Assembly: GCA_025455895.1 (NCBI GenBank)
Contig: JALOLQ010000047.1
Span: forward strand, 1-11,289
Reading direction: 5' to 3'
Source: Solirubrobacteraceae bacterium
Lineage (GTDB): Bacteria; Actinomycetota; Thermoleophilia; Solirubrobacterales; Solirubrobacteraceae
DNA length: 11,289 nucleotides
In this document: piece by piece, positions 5,635 through 11,289 of the stretch
Layout: each line of letters opens with the position of its first letter
How positions within the stretch are numbered: the first letter of the stretch is position 1
Position numbers and translations under genes: made by a program
Notes under the pieces: generated by a model
What the model was told of the DNA's origin: nothing
The model's database searches: none
Seen by the model: the letters and a program-made list of their open reading frames with translations, nothing else

Positions 5635-6375
5635 ATGAGCGTCCTCAGGAACCTGGAGCACAAGCTCGCCGGCCTGGTGGAGGGCACGTTCGGCCGCGTC
5701 TTCCGCACGGAGGTGCGTCCCGAGGAGCTGGCCCGCCGCCTCGCGCGCGAGATGGACGAACACCGCACGGTGTCGCTCTCGCGCACCTACGCGCCCCATG
5801 AGTACGTCGTGCACCTGTCCCCGCAGGACCGTGAGCGCTACGCGGGCATCGAGCCCCAGGTCGCCGAGGAGCTCGCCGGCTACCTGCTCGAGCACGCGCG
5901 TGCCGAACGCCTCGCCCTCGCCGCGACGCCCGTGATCGGCTTCGCCACCGACGAGCGCCTCGGGCTGGGCGAGTTCGGGATCGAGACCCGTGCGGCTCCG
6001 GCGCCCCCGGAGCCGCGGGAGGCGCCGCCCGCGCCCCCGCCGCCGGCCGAGCGTCCCCGCGCCGCGCCCGCACCGGCGCCCCCGCGCCGCCGCGCGATCC
6101 TCGCCGCCGAGGGCAAGCGCTTCGCGGTCGGGCCCGCCGGGGCGGTCGTCGGCCGCAGCCGCGAGTGCGACGTCGTGCTCGCCGACTCCAACGTCTCGCG
6201 GCGCCACGCCCGGATCGCGCTCGCCGCGGACGGGACGTGGACCGTGGAGGACCTCGGGTCGACGAACGGCGTGCACGTCAACGGCGCGCGGATCGCCGGC
6301 GGCGCCCCCGCGCCGCTCCAGCCGGGCGACCGGCTCGACATCGGCACCGTCTCCGCGCGGTTCGAGGCGGGCTGA
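5635..6375 (+). CDS. fhaA: FhaA-type protein: DUF3662 domain plus FHA domain
   Basis: 246 residues. Residues 1 to about 118 form the DUF3662/FhaA N-terminal domain (opening SVLRNLEHKLAGLVEGTFGR, then TEVRPEELARRLAREMD). A Pro/Ala linker spans 119-151 and a C-terminal FHA domain 153-246 has GRS (173-175), SRRHA (188-192) and LGSTNGVHVNG (207-217). The FHA domain binds phosphothreonine on kinase targets; in mycobacteria FhaA binds the phosphorylated pseudokinase domain of MviN and affects peptidoglycan synthesis. The linker is far shorter than in M. tuberculosis FhaA (over 500 residues). ATG 5635 is preferred over an in-frame ATG at 5587, whose extra 16 residues do not resemble the family. The Shine-Dalgarno is weak. 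The stop overlaps the fhaB start by one base (TGATG). Confidence 0.93.
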   Translation: MSVLRNLEHKLAGLVEGTFGRVFRTEVRPEELARRLAREMDEHRTVSLSRTYAPHEYVVHLSPQDRERYAGIEPQVAEELAGYLLEHARAERLALAATPVIGFATDERLGLGEFGIETRAAPAPPEPREAPPAPPPPAERPRAAPAPAPPRRRAILAAEGKRFAVGPAGAVVGRSRECDVVLADSNVSRRHARIALAADGTWTVEDLGSTNGVHVNGARIAGGAPAPLQPGDRLDIGTVSARFEAG

Positions 6376-6869
6376 TGCTCGAGCCGACCGCCGTCGCGCT
6401 GCAGATCGCCTTCCTCGTCGTGCTCTACCTGTTCATCGTCTGGGTGGCGCGCAGCGCGCTGCGCGACCTGCGCCGGCCGGACGCCGAGCGGGCCGCCGGG
6501 CTCGCCGCCGGCGCGCCGCCGCCGGGGGCGACCGGGCTGCACGCCGCGGCGGGCCTCGCCGGCCAGGCCGCGGCGGACCCGCGGCTGATCGTCGAGCGCG
6601 CGCCGGGGCACACGCCGGGGATGGAGTACGTGATCGGCGAGGGCGCGGTGCTGGGTCGCGGCGACCAGGCCGAGATCCGGCTCGAGGATCCCTACGCGTC
6701 GGGCCGCCACGCGCAGCTCAGCCGCCGCGGCGGCCTCGTCGTGCTCGAGGACCTCGGCTCGACGAACGGGACGTTCCTCAACGAGGAACCGGTCACCGGC
6801 CCGCAGCCGCTGCACCAGGGCGATCGCGTGCGGATCGGCGACAGCGAGTTCACCTACGTGACCGGCTGA
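6375..6869 (+). CDS. fhaB: FhaB/FipA-type membrane-anchored FHA protein
   Basis: 164 residues: an N-terminal membrane helix (about 8-25), an Ala/Gly-rich linker (35-68) and a C-terminal FHA domain (70-164). Phosphothreonine-binding features are GRG (94-96), SGRHA (109-113, S109 and H112) and LGSTNGTFLN (127-136). The topology places the FHA domain in the cytoplasm, tethered to the membrane next to the division and wall-synthesis proteins encoded downstream, as for mycobacterial FipA. The ATG at 6375 shares its A with the fhaA stop, and GAGG 7 bases upstream supports it. The stop overlaps the phosphatase start by one base. Confidence 0.94.
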   Translation: MLEPTAVALQIAFLVVLYLFIVWVARSALRDLRRPDAERAAGLAAGAPPPGATGLHAAAGLAGQAAADPRLIVERAPGHTPGMEYVIGEGAVLGRGDQAEIRLEDPYASGRHAQLSRRGGLVVLEDLGSTNGTFLNEEPVTGPQPLHQGDRVRIGDSEFTYVTG

Positions 6870-8080
6870 TGCTGCGCGTCGCCGAGCACGCCGAGCGCAC
6901 CGACACGGGCCGCCAGCGCCGGGCGAACGAGGACGCGTTCCTCGCCCGCGCGCCGCTGTTCGCCGTCGCGGACGGGATGGGCGGCGCGCAGGCCGGCGAG
7001 GTCGCCTCGCGCACCGCCGTGGAGACGCTCGCGGCCGGGCTCCCGGCCGGGCCCGGCGGGGTGGAGGAGCGCCTGGCCGAGGTCGTGCGCACGGCGAATC
7101 TGCGCATCCACGAGCTGTCGGTCGCCGACGACGAGCGTGCCGGCATGGGGACGACCCTCACCGTCGCGCACGTCGGCCCTCACGAGCTGACGATCGCCCA
7201 CGTCGGCGACAGCCGGGCCTACCGCCGCCGCGACGGCGTGCTCGAGCGGCTGACCACCGACCACTCGCTCGTCGAGGAGCTCGTCCGCCAGGGGCGGCTC
7301 AGCCCGGAGGAGGCCGAGGAGCACCCGCAGCGCTCGATCATCACCCGGGCGCTCGGCCCCGAGGCGCACGTCGTCCCCGACGCGCACACGCTCGCCGGCC
7401 GCGACGGGGACGTCCTGCTGCTGTGCAGCGACGGCCTGACCTCGATGCTCCCCGAGGCGCGCATCAACGAGCTGCTCGGCGCCGCGCCCGACCTGCGGCA
7501 GGCCGCCCGCGACCTCGTCGACGCGGCGAACGCCGCGGGCGGGCGCGACAACATCACCGTCGTCCTGCTGCGGCTCGAGGACCTCGAGGGCGCGGGCGGC
7601 GATGCACCGGACGAGGCCACCAGGGTCGGCGCCGCCGCGCTGCGCGTCGAGGACGTGCAGCGCGCGATGGCGCAGGCCCCGCCGCCGGAGCCCGCGCCGG
7701 AGCCGGAGGCCCCGGCGGCCGCCCGCGCGCCGCTCCCGCCGCGCAGCGCCGATCCGCCGCCGCGCCGGCGCCGGCGGATCCCCGCCGGGGCGATCGTCGC
7801 GCTCGTCGTCACGCTGATGGTGCTCGCGTCGCTCTTCATCGCCTCGCGCGCCGTCTACTTCGTCGGCGTGGGCGACGACGGTTTCGTCACCCTCTACCGC
7901 GGGGTCCCGTGGGAGCTGCCCGGGAACGTGGACCTCTACGAGGAGGTCTACGCCTCCGGGGTGAGCACCGCCCAGCTCACGCCGCGCCAGCGGATCACCG
8001 TCACCGAGCACGAGCTGCGCTCGCGCGAGGACGCGGACGACCTCGTGCGCCAGCTCGAGCTCGGGAGGCTCACGCAGTGA
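6869..8080 (+). CDS. pstP: PstP-type PP2C Ser/Thr protein phosphatase
   Basis: 403 residues. The catalytic PP2C domain (1 to about 237) shows all the usual metal-binding motifs: NED (20-22), ADGMGG (34-39, D35), MGTT (93-96), HVGDSR (111-116), SDGL (187-190) and GGRDNITV (224-231). A Pro/Ala-rich juxtamembrane linker (about 240-303) contains DEATRV (248-253), like the start of the CARDB-like protein. A membrane helix spans about 306-325, and a short extracytoplasmic tail of roughly 78 residues follows, shorter than in mycobacterial PstP. It should dephosphorylate the operon kinases and their targets, including wall-synthesis factors. ATG 6869 overlaps the fhaB stop (TGATG); its own stop overlaps the SEDS start (GTGA). 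Confidence 0.96.
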   Translation: MLRVAEHAERTDTGRQRRANEDAFLARAPLFAVADGMGGAQAGEVASRTAVETLAAGLPAGPGGVEERLAEVVRTANLRIHELSVADDERAGMGTTLTVAHVGPHELTIAHVGDSRAYRRRDGVLERLTTDHSLVEELVRQGRLSPEEAEEHPQRSIITRALGPEAHVVPDAHTLAGRDGDVLLLCSDGLTSMLPEARINELLGAAPDLRQAARDLVDAANAAGGRDNITVVLLRLEDLEGAGGDAPDEATRVGAAALRVEDVQRAMAQAPPPEPAPEPEAPAAARAPLPPRSADPPPRRRRRIPAGAIVALVVTLMVLASLFIASRAVYFVGVGDDGFVTLYRGVPWELPGNVDLYEEVYASGVSTAQLTPRQRITVTEHELRSREDADDLVRQLELGRLTQ

Positions 8081-9372
8081 GCGCCCGCAACCGCGAGCTG
8101 CTCGCCCTCGTCCCCGCGACCCTGCTCATCACGGCCGGGTTCGCCGCCGTCTTCGTGCAGGAGCGCGAGCTCGTCGCGGACGCGTCGCTCACCTACGGCG
8201 CGATCTTCCTCGGGCTCTGCCTCGCCGCGCACCTCGTGATCCGCTGGCGGCTGCCGGACGCCGACCCGTACCTGTTCCCGCTCGTCGCGGTGCTGGCGAG
8301 CGTCGGGCTCGTGATGATCTACCGGCTCGACGACACGCTCGCGCGCGAGCAGGCGCAGTGGTTCGTCATCGGCCTGCTGCTGTTCGTGGCCACGCTCGTG
8401 GTCCTGCGCGACTACCGCGTGCTCGAGCGCTACCGCTACCTCATCGCCGCGGGCAGCCTGCTGCTCCTGCTGCTGCCGCGCGTGCCGGGGATCGGCGCGC
8501 AGGTCAACGGGGCCTACCTCGGCGTCGAGGTGGGGCCGGTCGCCTTCCAGCCGGCCGAGTTCGCGAAGATCGGGATCATCATCTTCCTGGCGAGCTACCT
8601 GCGCGACACGCGCTCGCTGCTCGTCAGCCGCAAGATCGCGGGGATCACCGTCCCGCGCCTGAAGCACCTCGGGCCGCTGCTCGTCGTCTGGGGCCTGGCG
8701 ATGGTGATGCTCGTCTTCATCCGCGACCTCGGTTCGTCGCTCATGTTCTTCGGGGGCTTCCTGGCGATGCTCTACGTCGCCACCGACCGGCTCGTCTTCC
8801 CGCTCGCCGGGCTGACGCTGTTCGCCGCGGGAGCGTGGTTCTTCGCGAGCACCGTCGGCCACGTGCAGGACCGCATCCAGGCCTGGCAGACGCCGTTCGA
8901 CCCGGACCTCTACGACCGGATCGGCGGCAGCTACCAGCTCGCGCAGTCGCTGTTCGCCCAGGCCGACGGCGGCCTCTGGGGCCAGGGGTTCGGCCAGGCG
9001 CTCGTGCGCCTGGGCGACACGCCGTTCCTGCCCGCCGCGCAGACCGACCTCATCTACGCGGTGATCGTCAACGAGCTCGGGCTGATCGGGGCCTGCGCCG
9101 TGCTGCTCGTCTACGTGCTCGTGGTCGAGCGGGGCTTCCGGATCGCCGTGCTCGCCCGCGACTCGTTCTCGAAGCTGCTCGCCACCGGGCTGACGACCGT
9201 CGTCGCGCTCCAGGTGTTCGTGATCGTCGGCGGCGTGACGAAGGTCATCCCGCTCACGGGCGTGACGCTCCCGTTCGTCTCCTACGGCGGCTCGTCGATC
9301 GTGGCGAACTTCGTGATCGTCGCGCTGCTGCTGCTGATCTCCGACCGCGCGCGGCGCGAGGCGCGGGCGTGA
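8077..9372 (+). CDS. rodA: SEDS peptidoglycan glycosyltransferase (RodA/FtsW family)
   Basis: 431 residues, polytopic, about ten membrane segments, the normal size for the SEDS family. It polymerises lipid II into glycan strands on the outer face of the membrane with a class B PBP partner, here the next gene. Conserved landmarks are FQPAEFAKIG (157-166), IRDLGSSLMF (215-224), the large extracellular loop with PFDPD (273-277) followed by GSYQLAQSL (284-292), GQGFG (302-306), TDLIYAVIVNELG (323-335) and PLTGVTLPFVSYGGSS (392-407). The catalytic Asp is expected in the PFDPD segment. RodA versus FtsW cannot be settled from the sequence alone; the symbol follows the actinobacterial operon. GTG 8077 overlaps the phosphatase stop and has a strong GGGAGG 8 bases upstream. 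Confidence 0.95.
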   Translation: MSARNRELLALVPATLLITAGFAAVFVQERELVADASLTYGAIFLGLCLAAHLVIRWRLPDADPYLFPLVAVLASVGLVMIYRLDDTLAREQAQWFVIGLLLFVATLVVLRDYRVLERYRYLIAAGSLLLLLLPRVPGIGAQVNGAYLGVEVGPVAFQPAEFAKIGIIIFLASYLRDTRSLLVSRKIAGITVPRLKHLGPLLVVWGLAMVMLVFIRDLGSSLMFFGGFLAMLYVATDRLVFPLAGLTLFAAGAWFFASTVGHVQDRIQAWQTPFDPDLYDRIGGSYQLAQSLFAQADGGLWGQGFGQALVRLGDTPFLPAAQTDLIYAVIVNELGLIGACAVLLVYVLVVERGFRIAVLARDSFSKLLATGLTTVVALQVFVIVGGVTKVIPLTGVTLPFVSYGGSSIVANFVIVALLLLISDRARREARA

Positions 9373-10799
9373 ACGGCCCGATCGTCCGCGTCTTCGGCGT
9401 CGTGCTCGTGCTCTTCTCGCTGCTCGTGGTGTTCACCACGCGCTGGACGGTGCTCGAGCGCGACGAGCTCCAGGACAACCCGCAGAACAAGCGCGCGCTG
9501 ATCGCCCAGCAGAAGATCGACCGCGGCGCGATCAGCGCCGCCGACGGGACGACGCTCGCGCGCTCGGTGCGCCGCTCGGACGGGACCTACACCCGGCGCT
9601 ACCCGCAGCAGGGGCTGTTCGCCCACGCCGTCGGCTACTCGTACCTGAACCCGGGCACGGCCGGGCTCGAGCGCTTCTACAACGGCCCGCTGACCGGGCG
9701 CGGCGAGGGCCTGCGCCAGACGCTGCGGCGCCTGCAGGGCGAGCGCCCGCAGGGCGACGACCTGCGCACCGCGCTCGACCCCGCGGCCCAGCAGGTCGCG
9801 CTCGACGGCCTCGCGGGCCGCACCGGCGCGGTCGCCGCGCTCGACCCGCGCACCGGCCGGATCAAGGTCATGGCCTCGGTGCCGGGCTACGACCCGAACG
9901 TCCTGCGCAGCGCGTCGGCGACCGCGCGCCTGAACACCGCGCCGGGCAGCCCGCTCTTCAACCGCACGACCCAGGCCGGCTATCCGCCCGGCTCGACCTT
10001 CAAGGTCGTCACGGCGATCGCGGCGATCGACAGCGGCACCTTCGAGCCCGGCTCGACGGTGGACGGGAGCAACGGCGCCGAGATCTCCGGGGTGCCGCTG
10101 AACAACGTCGGCAACGTGGACTACGGCCCGGTGGACCTGACCTTCGCGCTGACGAAGTCGGTGAACACCGCGTGGGCGCGGGTCGGCGAGGAGGTCGGCG
10201 CGCCGACGATGCAGCGCTACATGGACCGGCTCGGGTTCAACCGGCCGGTGCAGGTCGACCTGCCGGAGTCCGAGCGGCGCCCGAGCGGCTCGTTCTGCAA
10301 GGGGCGCTTCGTGCGCGCCACGAACCCGTGCGTCGACGTCGGGCGCATGGCGATCGGCCAGGACAAGCTCCAGGTCACGCCGCTGCAGATGGCGATGGTC
10401 GCCTCCGCGGTGGCCAACCGCGGCCGGCTGATGCGGCCGTATCTCGCGACGCGCGCGATCGACCCGGACGGCCGCGTCACCGTCGACAACCAGCCGAGCG
10501 AGTTCTCGGAGGTCATGAGCGCGTCCAGCGCGCGGAAGGTCACCGAGATGATGACCCGCGTCGTCGGTGAGGGCACGGGCACCGCCGCCGCGCTCCAGGG
10601 CATCGAGGTCGCCGGCAAGTCCGGCACCGCCGAGCGCGACGTGCAGGCGAACATCACCCAGCCGTGGTTCATCGCCTTCGCCCCGGCGAGCTCGCCGCGG
10701 GTGGCGGTCGCGGTGACGATCGAGCGCACCGTCGGCGGCTTCGGCGGCACCGATGCCGCACCGATCGCCGCGGCCGTGATGGAGTCCCTGCTGCGATGA
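9369..10799 (+). CDS. pbpA: Class B penicillin-binding protein (PbpA-like transpeptidase)
   Basis: 476 residues. A short cytoplasmic start and one membrane helix (about 7-23) are followed by a small dimerisation/pedestal region (about 40-150) and a complete transpeptidase domain (about 153-476). Active-site motifs are SxxK as S209-T210-F211-K212 (PPGSTFKV), SxN as S264-V265-N266, and KSGT at 417-420. It cross-links stem peptides in the periplasm-like space and is the partner of the adjacent SEDS protein; beta-lactams should acylate S209. There are no PASTA repeats. Two cysteines (C310 and C321) flank a short loop after SxN and could form a disulfide. GTG 9369 overlaps the rodA stop (GTGA) with GAGG 7 bases upstream. 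The stop overlaps the next kinase start (ATGA). Confidence 0.95.
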   Translation: MNGPIVRVFGVVLVLFSLLVVFTTRWTVLERDELQDNPQNKRALIAQQKIDRGAISAADGTTLARSVRRSDGTYTRRYPQQGLFAHAVGYSYLNPGTAGLERFYNGPLTGRGEGLRQTLRRLQGERPQGDDLRTALDPAAQQVALDGLAGRTGAVAALDPRTGRIKVMASVPGYDPNVLRSASATARLNTAPGSPLFNRTTQAGYPPGSTFKVVTAIAAIDSGTFEPGSTVDGSNGAEISGVPLNNVGNVDYGPVDLTFALTKSVNTAWARVGEEVGAPTMQRYMDRLGFNRPVQVDLPESERRPSGSFCKGRFVRATNPCVDVGRMAIGQDKLQVTPLQMAMVASAVANRGRLMRPYLATRAIDPDGRVTVDNQPSEFSEVMSASSARKVTEMMTRVVGEGTGTAAALQGIEVAGKSGTAERDVQANITQPWFIAFAPASSPRVAVAVTIERTVGGFGGTDAAPIAAAVMESLLR

Positions 10800-11289
10800 G
10801 CGAGCGCCTCGAGCCCCAGACCGTGATCGACGGGCGCTACGCCGTCGAGCGCCGCCTCGGCTCGGGCGGGATGGCCGACGTCTACCTGGCCACCGACCTG
10901 CAGCTCGGACGCCCCGTGGCGCTGAAGGTGCTCTACCGGCGCTTCGCCGAGGACCCGGAGTTCGTCGAGCGCTTCCGGCGCGAGGCGTCGGCCGCCGCGG
11001 GGCTCCAGCACCAGCACGTGGTGGCCGTGTACGACCGCGGCGAGTGGGACGGCACCTACTACATCGCGATGGAGTACCTCGACGGGCGCTCGCTGAAGCA
11101 GCTCATCACCGAGCACGCTCCGATGGACCCCTCGCACGCGATCGGCTACGCGATCCAGATCCTGCGCGCGGCGCGGTTCGCGCACCGCCGCGGCGTGATC
11201 CACCGCGACCTCAAGCCGGAGAACATCCTGCTCCCCGACGGGCAGCCGCTCGTCGCGGACTTCGGCATCGCGCTCGCGGTGAGCAAGGC
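10796..11289 (+). CDS. pknB: PknB-like Ser/Thr protein kinase, partial at the window edge
   Basis: The first 164 residues of a Hanks-type kinase, cut off by the right edge. Visible are the Gly loop LGSGGMADVY (21-30), Lys in VALK (K44), the C-helix region with ERFRREA (58-64), HRDLKPEN with H136-R137-D138 and N143, and DFG (155-157). The GSGGMADVY form and the position after pbpA match actinobacterial PknA/PknB; PASTA repeats would lie beyond the window, so the choice between the two is inferred. ATG 10796 overlaps the pbpA stop by four bases, with GGAG 11 bases upstream, so it belongs to the same translationally coupled operon. Confidence 0.92.
   Translation, partial: MSERLEPQTVIDGRYAVERRLGSGGMADVYLATDLQLGRPVALKVLYRRFAEDPEFVERFRREASAAAGLQHQHVVAVYDRGEWDGTYYIAMEYLDGRSLKQLITEHAPMDPSHAIGYAIQILRAARFAHRRGVIHRDLKPENILLPDGQPLVADFGIALAVSK

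Noticed and set aside
3699..5786. Very long open frame on the minus strand opposite the membrane kinase (about 695 codons)
   Set aside because: It is rich in Arg, Gly and Asp with no recognisable domain, lies antisense to a kinase with complete catalytic motifs, and spans two genes. Such frames arise from stop-codon scarcity in GC-rich DNA.

Overview
The window is very GC-rich with strongly G/C-ending codons and frequent GTG starts. Its right half holds the actinobacterial cell-wall and phospho-signalling operon (two FHA proteins, PP2C phosphatase, SEDS protein, class B PBP, PknB-like kinase). I infer a high-GC actinobacterium. The extra membrane kinase and the DUF4446-type gene next to pheA would suit Thermoleophilia/Solirubrobacterales, but that placement is a guess from gene content.

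Layout. 1-440: no convincing gene; several short GC-rich inverted repeats. 441-3674, minus strand, transcribed right to left: a one-TM protein with a C-terminal CARDB-like domain that is frameshifted as read, a DUF4446-type membrane protein, prephenate dehydratase (pheA, 4-base overlap with the DUF4446 gene) and a small HNH nuclease-fold protein. 3675-3815: divergent intergenic region with two clear inverted repeats. 3816-11289, plus strand: a Ser/Thr kinase fused to about eight membrane segments, an 85-base gap, then FhaA, FhaB, PstP, RodA/FtsW, PbpA and the start of a PknB-like kinase, cut by the window edge.

How the genes work together. The last six plus-strand genes overlap at every junction (TGATG, TGATG, GTGA, GTGA, ATGA), so they are almost certainly co-transcribed and translationally coupled. 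By family knowledge, the SEDS glycosyltransferase and the transpeptidase build septal or lateral peptidoglycan, the kinases phosphorylate Thr residues, PstP removes the phosphates, and the FHA proteins read phosphothreonine. The minus-strand genes combine phenylalanine biosynthesis with proteins of unknown role.

Most of the window is well-known biology; I see no CRISPR array, insertion sequence, phage, tRNA or rRNA. The points most worth a second look are: an exact 11-bp tandem duplication (2887-2908) whose removal restores a 384-residue reading frame in the CARDB-like gene; a short D-E-x-T-R-V motif shared by the cytoplasmic parts of that protein and of PstP; the polytopic-membrane kinase placed ahead of fhaA; and GC-rich hairpins whose loops contain the stop codon at three gene ends.
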